A DNA stretch of 64,000 nt from Ferruginibacter paludis. GTDB lineage: Bacteria; Bacteroidota; Bacteroidia; Chitinophagales; Chitinophagaceae. The position numbers and the translations under genes are program-made. The stretch covers positions 232,288 to 296,287 of the forward strand of contig NZ_JAUFQJ010000005.1 of assembly GCF_030409685.1 (NCBI RefSeq). The letters are read 5' to 3'. Positions within the stretch are counted from its first letter, which is position 1. The number at the start of each line of letters is the position of its first letter. The notes beneath the pieces are model-generated. The model had not been told where the DNA came from. It saw nothing but the letters and a program-made list of their open reading frames with translations, and did no database searches. Positions 54,985 to 63,336 of the stretch are shown piece by piece.

Positions 54985-57156
54985 TTACTGATTAACTGCG
55001 GTATAGCTGATTGTATATTCTTTTCCCTTTTCCAGATTAGCTTCATATTGATTGCCGCTGATTTTGCGAATCATTCCATTTTTTGTTGAAGGCGTTTTGT
55101 CACTTTTAAAACGAAGCAACCCTTTTCCATCTACTGTATTAATTTTTATTTGTGTTAGGGTAACTGACACTGCAATGTCACCCTGCGGTGTTGGTACCTT
55201 TCCTTCCATCCATTTCAATCCGCCGAGGTCCGGTTCTATTACATATTCAGCATAGCCGGGTGCGGTTGGTTTAACTCCAAGATAATATTTGCCCAACAAA
55301 TACAAAGGACTTGCACCCCAGGCATGACATAAACTTTTACCAAACGGTCGGCCATACATGGCATAACGGGCAGCTCCTTTTTCAAGCGGATCATATGCCT
55401 CCCAGAAAGTGGTGGCGCCTTCTTTCAGCATGCCGCCCCAATAGTCTTTCATTTCTTTCAATACATATTTTTGCTGACCGGTTTCTGCCAGTGCTGCCAG
55501 CTCATAAAACCGCATGTATGGTGTAGTAATTTTCTGCACCTTGTCATTCATCAGCACATTGCTTTTTACCGCTGCTGTTTTAGCAGAATCAATATAGCCC
55601 ATCATTATGGCAAACATGTTGGCATAACGCGTAACCTGTTTATCCACTACACCATTTTTTCTGCCAGAAATAAAGGCCTGCTGTTGCGGATCCCAAAAAG
55701 TATCTACGATTTTTTTTCTTAAATCAACAGACAGCTGTTTATACTTTGCCGCTTTTGGCTCGTCTTTCATCAGCGAAGCACACACGCTCATTGATTCCAG
55801 GCTGCGGGCCAGCAACAATTGCATCGCACTCAGCTCCCCATCTTTTTCCATGGGTGCCCAGTCTAAAAATACCCAGTCACCGGGCAGGCCTTCTACCATG
55901 TCATTGCTGTTTCTTCTCTTCAACACAAAATCCATTAAGGTAACCATGCGTGGATAAATGCTTTTTAAAAATTGTTCGTCGCCTGAATATTGGTAATAAT
56001 CATAAATGCCCGTGAACCAATACAGCGAATAATCCAGTATCGTATTGATGTGTGCTTCTACAGGCTCTGCACCACGCAAGGCCCAGGTTGATCTTTTCAC
56101 CGCCTCGTTATCAAAAAAGGAATAATAGTTCATCAGGTAAGATTGTACGGCGTCGCCTGACCATACCCAGTGATCCCGTTTAATGCCATCCAGGAAAAAC
56201 TCTCTTGTATTCAGTTGCAATGTGCGGGCGGCCACATTCCATATCTTGTTTACTTCTTCATCAGAACAGTTGAATGCACCGCGATTATTTAACGGAAGAT
56301 ATTCATACATCATGGACACATCATTAAAACTAATGGCATCATCATATTGAATGTTTACAAAACGAAAAGCCCTGGAATGGTCTGCTGTAAAATCACCCTT
56401 GGCTTCTTTGACGGAATATTGATCCAATGTTTCGCATGAGTCCAGCGACATGGCTTCTTCCAGCGACTCGCCATAATACAAAGTCATTTTTCCGCTGCCA
56501 ACAAGATTTTTGAGGCGTACAAAACCGATTGTTTCTTCACCGAAATCTACCATTACCGAATGCGGACCTTTAGTTGTCTTTACCGCCTTAAGTTCTTTGG
56601 TGGCCAGTTTATATTGAGATGGCAGGGCTTCTTTGCTGTTAAAATTCCAACTCCCGGCATGCCCATCTTTGGCTTTTCCAACTATATTCTCATCGGAGTT
56701 GTTATGCACTGTTTCTACATTCCATGTTGTGCCGGAATTGATCGTTTTACCCTCTACAAAAACAGCAGGCGGTGTAACCTGGTTGTACACCTGGAAATTA
56801 ATATTGTGCTTGCCGGCCGGTATGGTAATGTGCTGAATTCCGCTCTGCACGTACCTTCCATCAATAGTTACATTGTATTGTCCTTCTACGGTGGCTTCAA
56901 TTGTTTCCGGTGAAGCCAGCTCTACCTCTTTCGAAAAATTTACTACAACCTGGTGACTGAAAACCTGCCAGAAAGGAGGAATGGAAGCATTTCTTTCTGT
57001 ACGCTTTGTCTGCACCCGGTTGCTCAGCCAAATTTCAAAATCGCCGGGATACCATATCCATGTGGCTTTGGTCTGCGCAGCGATTGTATTAAATAAAAAA
57101 GAAGCAAATACAGTTAACAGGATTAACCTGGTCCGTTTTGTTTTAAGTTGGATCAT
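54985..57156 (-). CDS. Secreted alpha-L-rhamnosidase (GH78-like), short form
   Basis: 723 residues from the ATG at 57156 (MIQLKTKRTRLILLTVFASFLFNTIAAQ, signal peptide); the TTG at 57165 was rejected. A beta-rich N-terminal region (about 30-280) leads to the helical GH78 barrel with REFFLDGIKRDHWVWSGDAVQSYL near residue 325 and a C-terminal beta domain from about 610. It shares the catalytic-domain type with the longer neighbour but lacks the extra binding modules. First gene after the divergent regulator; the 95-base gap to the longer GH78 gene suggests one transcription unit. Confidence 0.88.
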   Translation of the reverse strand: MIQLKTKRTRLILLTVFASFLFNTIAAQTKATWIWYPGDFEIWLSNRVQTKRTERNASIPPFWQVFSHQVVVNFSKEVELASPETIEATVEGQYNVTIDGRYVQSGIQHITIPAGKHNINFQVYNQVTPPAVFVEGKTINSGTTWNVETVHNNSDENIVGKAKDGHAGSWNFNSKEALPSQYKLATKELKAVKTTKGPHSVMVDFGEETIGFVRLKNLVGSGKMTLYYGESLEEAMSLDSCETLDQYSVKEAKGDFTADHSRAFRFVNIQYDDAISFNDVSMMYEYLPLNNRGAFNCSDEEVNKIWNVAARTLQLNTREFFLDGIKRDHWVWSGDAVQSYLMNYYSFFDNEAVKRSTWALRGAEPVEAHINTILDYSLYWFTGIYDYYQYSGDEQFLKSIYPRMVTLMDFVLKRRNSNDMVEGLPGDWVFLDWAPMEKDGELSAMQLLLARSLESMSVCASLMKDEPKAAKYKQLSVDLRKKIVDTFWDPQQQAFISGRKNGVVDKQVTRYANMFAIMMGYIDSAKTAAVKSNVLMNDKVQKITTPYMRFYELAALAETGQQKYVLKEMKDYWGGMLKEGATTFWEAYDPLEKGAARYAMYGRPFGKSLCHAWGASPLYLLGKYYLGVKPTAPGYAEYVIEPDLGGLKWMEGKVPTPQGDIAVSVTLTQIKINTVDGKGLLRFKSDKTPSTKNGMIRKISGNQYEANLEKGKEYTISYTAVNQ

Positions 57157-57235
57157 AGCAAGCAATATTTTTTAGGAAGATGACTTCCTTTTTAAGATGT
57201 TATAAACGATGCCATGCAGCAATATACAATAGTAG

Positions 57236-57248
57236 TGTCAGCATAACA
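57236..57248. promoter_or_regulatory. Candidate operator copy 1 (TGTCAGCATAACA)
   Basis: This 13-base sequence recurs with one change at 57353-57365. It sits 80 bases upstream of the rhamnosidase ATG (57156), a fitting place for control of the minus-strand operon by the divergent GntR-type regulator. Confidence 0.5.
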
Positions 57249-57350
57249 ATCTGCGGTAAAAGTATTTGTAATTACCGGACTTACTATCCTGTACTTACAT
57301 GGGCAGTAGTATTTGCGTCATCAATCGTATATACCGGCAAATTAATTCAT

Positions 57351-57367
57351 TGTGTCAGTATAACACA
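57351..57367. promoter_or_regulatory. Candidate operator copy 2 (TGTGT-N7-ACACA palindrome)
   Basis: TGTGTCAGTATAACACA has dyad-symmetric ends TGTGT and ACACA, as expected for a dimeric helix-turn-helix regulator. It shares 12 of 13 core bases with copy 1, 117 bases away. It lies 123 bases upstream of the regulator ATG, suggesting autoregulation or looping. Confidence 0.55.
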
Positions 57368-57489
57368 AAATCAAGTCCTGCTGATTGAGGTGCTTAAAAA
57401 AACAGTATTTTCGATAATACCTATTTTTTTATTACCCAGACGTGCCGCCTGGTAAAAACCATATCTTGCGGAGAAATAACCGCTTTTAG

Positions 57490-58521
57490 ATGGCCTCTGA
57501 AAATATTTATAGCCTGATTACCATTGACGAATATGCTGTAACGCCCAAATACATGCAGCTTACCAATTCTATTGTAAAAGCCATTGAAAAAGGGAAAATT
57601 GAAAAAGGCTACCAATTGCCTTCCATCAACGATTTAAGTTTTGAGTTGGACATTTCCCGCGACACTGCGGAAAAAGCCTATAAGCATTTAAAGAAAAGAG
57701 GCGTAATTGGTTCCGTGCCGGGTAAGGGCTATTTTATCAGCAATGCGAATGTAAAGCAACCCATTAAAATATTCTTGCTGTTTAATAAACTGAGCACGCA
57801 TAAAAAAATATTATACGATGCTTTTGTGGCCAGTATTGGCAAAGATGCGGTCATTGACTTTTACATTTACAACAATGATTTTGCCTTGTTCAGAAAATTG
57901 CTTGAGAACAAAAAAGATGATTACACCAATTACGTTATCATCCCTCATTTTTTAGAAGGTGGTGAAAAAGCAAATGAAATTATCAACACCATACCAAAAG
58001 AAAAATTGCTGCTGCTGGACCAGTTGTTGCCCGGCGTAGCAGGCAATTTTGCGGCAGTGTATGAAGACTTTGAAAAGGATTTGTATGAAGCGCTGGAACA
58101 AGTGTTGGAGCGGTTAAGTCATTACCAGACCATCAAAATTATTTTTCCTGATTACACCTACCACCCTAAAAAAATACTGGAAGGATTTTACCGATTTTGC
58201 ACACAGTATGCTTTTAATTACGAGGTGGTAGCCAATGTAAATAAAACGACTATTTCAGCAGGCGAAGTATTTATAAGCCTGATGGAAAATGACCTGGTGG
58301 TGCTGATAGAAAAAATCATTGAAACAAAACTGGAAGTGGGTAAAGAGGTTGGGGTAATATCTTACAATGAAACACCGCTGAAAAAAATAATCCTCAATGG
58401 TATTACCACCATTTCTACAGATTTTCATTTAATGGGCCAGAAGGCAGCTGAACTTATTTTAGCAAAATCTACAGAACATGTTGCTACGCCGTTTCATTTA
58501 ACGTTGCGGGCGTCATTGTAA
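57490..58521 (+). CDS. GntR-type regulator with sugar-binding (LacI/periplasmic-binding-like) domain
   Basis: 343 residues. The N-terminal winged helix (YMQLTNSIVKAIEKGKIEKGYQLPSINDLSFELDISRDTAEKAYKHLKKRGVIGSVPGKGYFI, residues about 20-82) is GntR family. The C-terminal region from about 90 (IKIFLLFNKLSTHKKILYDAF...) has the two-lobed periplasmic-binding-like sugar sensor that ends KIILNGITTISTDFHLMGQKAAELIL. It is divergent from two rhamnosidase genes with two shared operator candidates, so it very likely controls them, probably in response to rhamnose or a related sugar (inference). Plain ATG start at 57490. Confidence 0.88.
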   Translation: MASENIYSLITIDEYAVTPKYMQLTNSIVKAIEKGKIEKGYQLPSINDLSFELDISRDTAEKAYKHLKKRGVIGSVPGKGYFISNANVKQPIKIFLLFNKLSTHKKILYDAFVASIGKDAVIDFYIYNNDFALFRKLLENKKDDYTNYVIIPHFLEGGEKANEIINTIPKEKLLLLDQLLPGVAGNFAAVYEDFEKDLYEALEQVLERLSHYQTIKIIFPDYTYHPKKILEGFYRFCTQYAFNYEVVANVNKTTISAGEVFISLMENDLVVLIEKIIETKLEVGKEVGVISYNETPLKKIILNGITTISTDFHLMGQKAAELILAKSTEHVATPFHLTLRASL

Positions 58522-58640
58522 CGGCTTGACAGGGCTCCGGCATGGCTGCTGGACAACATTTACTGTACTGATAACTTTAATGCTGCGACAAAACTCCAAG
58601 TACGATTCCTACGTAACGGATACAAATTGTAACTGCTTGC

Positions 58641-58760
58641 TACCCACATATTGCCCTCATAGGGCAGTGCGGTCTAGCTTTGCATCTCATGTTCCATCGG
58701 AACAACATATGGGTAGAAAATATCCAGCAAATGTAAACAGCGTTCCGCAGGAACGCTATG
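58641..58760. repeat. REP-like repeat cluster with three hairpins
   Basis: Hairpins GCCCT-cat-AGGGC (58653-58665), GTTCC-atc-GGAAC (58691-58703) and CGTTCC-gca-GGAACG (58741-58755) are spaced by ACATATGGGTAG-type linkers. TACCCACATAT at 58641-58651 forms an inverted counterpart to ATATGGGTAG at 58707-58716. A degraded relative lies at 30058-30130. Confidence 0.65.
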
Positions 58761-58877
58761 TGCAATGTCGCAGTATCCCACAAATAACACGACCGGATTA
58801 ACGCTCCGCTACGCTTCGGTGAAAGCTGCTTTATGCACCAATAGTACACGTGTGCGACGCAACGATGCTGATTTTAG

Positions 58878-58885
58878 TACCTTTG
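58878..58885 (+). promoter_or_regulatory. Candidate -7 element of the mutS2-like gene
   Basis: TACCTTTG is an exact TAnnTTTG match, 40 bases before the ATG at 58926. No clear -33 TTG at the expected spacing. Confidence 0.45.
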
Positions 58886-58925
58886 CCGGGACAAAAAATA
58901 AAATAATACTTAAGCGAATAACAGA

Positions 58926-61040
58926 ATGAAATTTTTTCCGGAATCGGCCCTGGTGCAGTTGGAATATGAAAAGGTGAAAACCTTGCTGGCAGAGTATTGC
59001 CGCACTGAATACGGCAAAGCAAAAGCAAATAACTTACGTATACACACAAGAAAGGATTTTATAGAAACCGATCTGCGGCAGGGATATGAATATAAACTGG
59101 TAATGCAAACCGGTCAGTATTTTCCCAATGATTTTGTGCTGAATGTGAGCAGGGAAATTAAACTCCTCAGCATACCCGGCGCTGTGTTAACGGGCGAACA
59201 ATTTTTATTTATCCGCAAGCTGGCAGAAAACACCAGCAATATTTTCAGGTGGTTTGACAATGAGCGGCGCCTCGCCTACCCCGCCCTGACCAAAGTGATT
59301 GAAAACACGTATTACGAAAAGAGCATTACAGAACTGATAGATGATATACTGGATGAATCGGGCAGCGTGAAAGACAGTGCCAGCGAGGAATTGGCCAAAA
59401 TAAGAATGAGCCTGTACCGCAAACGCAACGAATTAAGAAAGGTGTTTGACCGCCTGGTAAGCAAACTGAATAAACTGGGCCACCTGGCAGATATTGAAGA
59501 AAGTTTTATGAATGGCCGCCGCGTACTGGCCGTGTTTGCTGAACAAAAGCGCATGATCAAAGGCGTGCTGCACGGCGAAAGTGACAGTCGCCGCACCACG
59601 TTTATTGAGCCGGAAGAAACCACAGAATTAAACAATGAAATTTTTTCGCTGGAGCATGAAGAAAGCCGCGAAGTATATAAAATTTTACGCAAACTTACCC
59701 AGCAACTAAGCGTGTATGCGCCGCTGTTAAAAACCTATCACGATACGGCGGGTGAGTTTGATTTCATTTATGCCAAGGCCAAATGGGCCATTGCAACGGG
59801 CGGCAATTTTCCGCAGTTGTACGATAAGGCGCACATTCATTTGATCAATGCCTACCATCCGCTGCTGTTATTGTACAACCAAAAAAGCAATAAGCCTACT
59901 ATACCCGTAAATATTACGCTGAATGATAAGAACCGCATATTGGTAATCAGCGGCCCGAATGCGGGCGGCAAAACGGTTACATTAAAAACAGTGGGACTGC
60001 TACAGTTGATGATGCAGAGTGGCCTGCTGGTGCCCGTTCACCCCGACAGTGAGATGGGGATTTTTAAACAGATCATGATTCATATTGGTGATACGCAGAG
60101 TTTGGAATTTGAGTTGAGTACTTACTCCAGTCACCTGAAAAATATGAAACATTTTATGGAGAACGCCAATGGCAAAACGTTGTTCTTTATAGATGAGCTG
60201 GGTAGCGGCAGTGACCCGAATTTGGGCGGCGCTTTTGCAGAAGTGATTATGGAAGAACTGGCACATAAACATAGTTTTGGCATTGTTACCACGCATTACC
60301 TTAACCTGAAAGTGATGGCCAATAAAGTGCCGGGCATCATCAATGGCGCCATGCAGTTTGATGAAAAGAACCTGGTGCCGATGTACCGGCTGATTACCGG
60401 AAAGCCAGGTAGCAGCTACACTTTCTCCATTGCCGAAAGAATCGGGCTGGATAAAAAACTAATCGACAAAGCCAGGACGTTGGTGGATGAAGATCATTTT
60501 ACGCTGGATAAATTACTCAACCGCACCGAGCAGGACCTGCAAAAAATTGATCTTGAAAAAAAGGAGCTCAGCCATTTATTAAAAGAAAATGAGCGGCTGA
60601 AAAAAGAAATGCAGCAGGTGCTGAATAAAGAAAAACACAACCAGGAAATTGAACGCCTGAAACACCAGAATAAATTATCAGAAAACCAGCTGCAGTATTT
60701 AAAAGATATGGAGCGCAGGCTGAAAGCGATGGTGATTGAATGGCGCCGGTCGGATGATAAAGACAAGGTGGTAAAAATGATTCACGCCTTGCTGTTTAAC
60801 CAGAAAGAAAAAATGGTGAATGAAAAGCAGCAAAAGAAACTGAATGAAAAATTTATACATGTACAAGGCGAAGTAAAACCCGGAGATAAAGTAATGATGC
60901 GGCAGAACCGCCAGGTGGGCATATTAAAAGAGATCAGGGGCAAAAAAGCCATTGTGCAGTTGGGCGTGGTACCACTGACCGTAAGCCTGAACGATTTAAG
61001 CCTGGTGCTGGAAAAAGAGCCGGCAGGCGAAGACAGCTAA
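58926..61040 (+). CDS. mutS2: MutS2-type ATPase lacking the C-terminal Smr nuclease domain
   Basis: 704 residues. N-terminal clamp/lever helices (about 1-320) lead to the ATPase with Walker A SGPNAGGKT (342-350), Walker B and Q-loop region (FFIDELGSGSDPNLGGAFAEVIM) and the HYLNL switch. A long charged coiled coil follows (about 510-610). MutS2 resolves recombination intermediates and, in some species, ribosome collisions. Typical MutS2 is about 780 residues and ends in an Smr endonuclease domain; here the sequence stops after a small beta domain (GEVKPGDKVMMRQNRQVGILKEIRGKKAIVQLG) with no Smr part. Its stop overlaps the convergent NTF2-like gene by 4 bases. Confidence 0.88.
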   Translation: MKFFPESALVQLEYEKVKTLLAEYCRTEYGKAKANNLRIHTRKDFIETDLRQGYEYKLVMQTGQYFPNDFVLNVSREIKLLSIPGAVLTGEQFLFIRKLAENTSNIFRWFDNERRLAYPALTKVIENTYYEKSITELIDDILDESGSVKDSASEELAKIRMSLYRKRNELRKVFDRLVSKLNKLGHLADIEESFMNGRRVLAVFAEQKRMIKGVLHGESDSRRTTFIEPEETTELNNEIFSLEHEESREVYKILRKLTQQLSVYAPLLKTYHDTAGEFDFIYAKAKWAIATGGNFPQLYDKAHIHLINAYHPLLLLYNQKSNKPTIPVNITLNDKNRILVISGPNAGGKTVTLKTVGLLQLMMQSGLLVPVHPDSEMGIFKQIMIHIGDTQSLEFELSTYSSHLKNMKHFMENANGKTLFFIDELGSGSDPNLGGAFAEVIMEELAHKHSFGIVTTHYLNLKVMANKVPGIINGAMQFDEKNLVPMYRLITGKPGSSYTFSIAERIGLDKKLIDKARTLVDEDHFTLDKLLNRTEQDLQKIDLEKKELSHLLKENERLKKEMQQVLNKEKHNQEIERLKHQNKLSENQLQYLKDMERRLKAMVIEWRRSDDKDKVVKMIHALLFNQKEKMVNEKQQKKLNEKFIHVQGEVKPGDKVMMRQNRQVGILKEIRGKKAIVQLGVVPLTVSLNDLSLVLEKEPAGEDS

Positions 61041-61486
61041 TTGCAACCCTCTTTTTTGCGGGTATCGGTGATACCCATAATTTTCCAGTTGCCCTCTCTT
61101 TTGATCAATGTAAAAACATCCACACCGCAGTGATAGAATTGCTCGTTAAAAAATAGTTTGTACGGCGTCCATGCAATGGCCATGGCGCCGTCAATTTTTA
61201 TATCAAAACTCAGCGGACGTTCATCTATATTTTTTCCCTTTAAATCGGTCACCTGTTTTAAAAAATCGACCATTTTTTCTTCTTCCAAAACGGTAGTACC
61301 GGTTTTTGTCTGCATAATAGAATATAAAAAACAAGCCGAATCCAGCGTGCTGTTGATGAGTGCCGAATCATTGCTTTTCATGCCGGCAAAAAAAGTAGTA
61401 ATGGATTTTTTAATGGCATCCGTTTCGGGTTGTGCGATAACCCTGTTGCAGAAAAATAGGAATACAAGAAGAGCTGTTAATTTCAT
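61037..61486 (-). CDS. Secreted NTF2/SnoaL-like protein (DUF4440 type)
   Basis: 149 residues with a signal peptide (MKLTALLVFLFFCNRVIAQ). The mature part has an N-terminal helix (AIKKSITTFFAGMKSNDSALINSTLDSACFLYSI) and a curved beta sheet ending FTLIKREGNWKIMGITDTRKK, the pattern of NTF2-like cone-shaped proteins (DUF4440/SnoaL). Ligand unknown. Its 3' end overlaps the mutS2-like stop by 4 bases in convergent orientation. Confidence 0.8.
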   Translation of the reverse strand: MKLTALLVFLFFCNRVIAQPETDAIKKSITTFFAGMKSNDSALINSTLDSACFLYSIMQTKTGTTVLEEEKMVDFLKQVTDLKGKNIDERPLSFDIKIDGAMAIAWTPYKLFFNEQFYHCGVDVFTLIKREGNWKIMGITDTRKKEGCN

Positions 61487-61642
61487 TGGTTTATATATTT
61501 ATGGATAAAGATTGGCAATTTTTTGAACACGGTAACAAATATTTTATTAGTAGCTATGAAGTCCCGGATGCCCGTGCTTAGGGCTGTTGCAGCGATCTCC
61601 ACAAACCGCATTTGAAATAAAATAGCATTAATGCAATTTATT

Positions 61643-61674
61643 TTTGGTAGATAAAGTGCAACACTATTATTTTG
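61643..61674 (+). promoter_or_regulatory. Possible promoter of tRNA-Ser
   Basis: TTTG at 61643-61646, 20-base spacer, then TTATTTTG at 61667-61674 (7 of 8 against TAnnTTTG), placing transcription start close to the first tRNA base at 61680. Confidence 0.4.
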
Positions 61675-61679
61675 CACCC

Positions 61680-61764
61680 GGAGAGTTGGCAGAGCGGTCG
61701 ATTGCGGCAGTCTTGAAAACTGTTGACTGTAACAGGTCCTGGGGTTCGAATCCCTAACTCTCCG
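61680..61764 (+). tRNA. tRNA-Ser (anticodon UGA)
   Basis: 85 nucleotides folding as a class II tRNA. The acceptor stem GGAGAGT pairs with ACTCTCC (61757-61763). The anticodon loop CTTGAAA at 61712-61718 has anticodon TGA at 61714-61716. A long variable arm follows, as serine tRNAs require, and the T loop is GGTTCGAATCC. The discriminator is G. The tRNA is followed by a tyrosine recombinase gene and is the likely attachment site of a mobile element. Confidence 0.93.
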
Positions 61765-61765
61765 C
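61744..61765 (+). other. Probable att core at the 3' end of tRNA-Ser
   Basis: The T-arm and acceptor 3' part of the tRNA (GTTCGAATCCCTAACTCTCC) is the segment usually duplicated when an element integrates at a tRNA gene with a tyrosine recombinase. Only one copy is in the window; the matching end of the element would lie to the right. Confidence 0.4.
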
Positions 61766-61795
61766 TGAAATCACTAATTTAAGATTAAGATTTAT

Positions 61796-61840
61796 AAGAA
61801 TCCCTGCAAAATCAAGCATTTGCGGGGATTCTTGTTTTTA
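61796..61840 (+). terminator. Terminator after tRNA-Ser
   Basis: A 15-base stem (61796-61810 with 61819-61833, one G-T pair) has an 8-base loop and is followed by GTTTTTA. It lies 32 bases past the tRNA. Confidence 0.75.
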
Positions 61841-62022
61841 GCTTTACCTCATTTTACCCCTCTTTTTAGCTGTTTTCCGTGCGTAATTCGGTGAGTCTTT
61901 TCTAAATTGAAAAAGACTCACCAGACTTTACACAAAAGGCTATTTATTAACAGTTTACACAAAAGCAACTATCTTTTTTAAGTCTTGAAAAAATTAATTT
62001 TAAACTTTAAAAAAGTGCGTAA

Positions 62023-63240
62023 ATGGAACAAAGTTTTGGTTTTATATTTTTTCTTAGAAAAAATAAGGGAAATGATCAGTCGCAGCAAATTGTTTACATG
62101 CGGATAACGGTTGATTGTCAGCGTAGTGAGATCAGTACAAAGCGAAAATGCAATCCAGCCTGCTGGCACGTGGATGCCGGGCGAATGAGCGGCAAGACAG
62201 ATGACGTTAAGGCCTTTAACGCTTACCTGGACGTTTTACAACACAAAGTATACGAAGCAAAAAAACAGCTGATTGAATTAAGTAAACCAGTCACTGCAGA
62301 CAACATTAAAAACCTGTTGCTTGGCATAGAAGAGGAAAAACCGAAATACATGTTGCTGGAAATATTCAGGCAACATAATCAACAGGTGGCAGCATTGGTT
62401 GGACGGGATTATGCCCCTGGCACTTTAACTAGGTATGAGACTTCTTACAAACATACCCGTGCTTTTTTATTATCGAGATATAAGAAAGATGATATTGACG
62501 TCAATCAGCTCAAATATGAATTTATCACTGAATACGAGTTCTGGCTGAAGACTGTTCGTAATTGTGCGCACAATAGTGCTATTAAATACCTGGCTAATTT
62601 CAGAAAAATTATCCTTCGTTGCCTTCGCAATGGCTGGTTGGCAAAAGATCCGTTTGCCGGTTTCAGCATGGTAAAAAAGGAGGTAGACCGCGTAGCGTTA
62701 ACAGAAAATGAATTACAAAAATTAGCAGCTGTTAAATTAAATGCGGAGAGGTTATCACTCGTGAGGGATATTTTTTTATTTAGTTGCTATTCGGGTCTTG
62801 CCTATGCCGACGTTAAGAAACTGAAACGGTCTGAAGTGGCAGCCGGCATTGACGGCGAAAAATGGATCTTTATAAAAAGACAAAAGACCGACGCCTTGTC
62901 CAGAATTCCCCTGCTGGCGCCTGCCGCTGAGATTCTCCACCGTTATGCAGCAGACCCGCAATGTTTATTGAAAGATCGGCTGTTACCCATTTTAAGCAAT
63001 CAAAAAATGAATGCCTATCTCAAGGAGATAGCCGACTTATGCGGTATCAGTAAAAGTCTTACGTACCATATTGCCCGCCATACTTTTGCAACTACGGTTA
63101 CTTTAAGCAACGGCGTTCCCATTGAAACTGTTGCTAAAATGTTGGGCCACCGCAACCTGAAAACTACGCAGCATTATGCAAAAATCCTGGATAAGAAAAT
63201 TAGTGATGATATGAAAAGTGTACGACTAAAATATTCGTAA
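62023..63240 (+). CDS. Tyrosine recombinase/integrase (Bacteroidota IntDOT-like family)
   Basis: 405 residues. N-terminal arm-binding domain (FIFFLRKNKGNDQSQQIVYMRIT), SAM-like core-binding domain (about 105-215) and catalytic domain with Lys in KRQKTDALSRIPL, His349/Arg352 (HIARHTFAT), His376 (MLGHRN) and nucleophile Tyr385 (QHYAKI). At the usual first catalytic arginine, SCYSGLAYADVKKL carries Ala260, as in several Bacteroidota integrases (IntDOT has Ser at this place). It cuts and rejoins DNA at attachment sites, here probably the tRNA-Ser just upstream. Part of an integrative element continuing past the right edge. Confidence 0.92.
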   Translation: MEQSFGFIFFLRKNKGNDQSQQIVYMRITVDCQRSEISTKRKCNPACWHVDAGRMSGKTDDVKAFNAYLDVLQHKVYEAKKQLIELSKPVTADNIKNLLLGIEEEKPKYMLLEIFRQHNQQVAALVGRDYAPGTLTRYETSYKHTRAFLLSRYKKDDIDVNQLKYEFITEYEFWLKTVRNCAHNSAIKYLANFRKIILRCLRNGWLAKDPFAGFSMVKKEVDRVALTENELQKLAAVKLNAERLSLVRDIFLFSCYSGLAYADVKKLKRSEVAAGIDGEKWIFIKRQKTDALSRIPLLAPAAEILHRYAADPQCLLKDRLLPILSNQKMNAYLKEIADLCGISKSLTYHIARHTFATTVTLSNGVPIETVAKMLGHRNLKTTQHYAKILDKKISDDMKSVRLKYS

Positions 63241-63254
63241 GAGGCAGCTGATCT

Positions 63255-63302
63255 ATGAATGCCTGTTAATAGATTTATTAACAGGCATTCATTTTCTTTT
63301 TT
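63255..63302 (+). terminator. Terminator after integrase
   Basis: A 17-base perfect stem (63255-63271 with 63276-63292) has a GATT loop and is followed by a T-rich run (TTTCTTTTTT). It is 15 bases past the integrase stop. Confidence 0.85.
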
Positions 63303-63336
63303 ATAAAATGTTGTAAATTTATAAAAAGGATAAGTG

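Larger units (their letters stand above)
57157..57489. other. Divergent regulatory region between rhamnosidases and GntR regulator
   Basis: About 330 bases separating two divergent start codons. It contains two copies of a 13-base sequence TGTCAG(C/T)ATAACA (annotated separately), but no strong TAnnTTTG promoter element could be confirmed on either strand. Confidence 0.6.
58522..58925. other. Intergenic stretch with REP-like hairpins and a promoter
   Basis: About 400 bases. Three short perfect hairpins (annotated separately) form a repeat cluster at 58653-58755. An exact -7 element TACCTTTG lies at 58878-58885, before the mutS2-like gene. Nothing coding is recognised. Confidence 0.55.
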
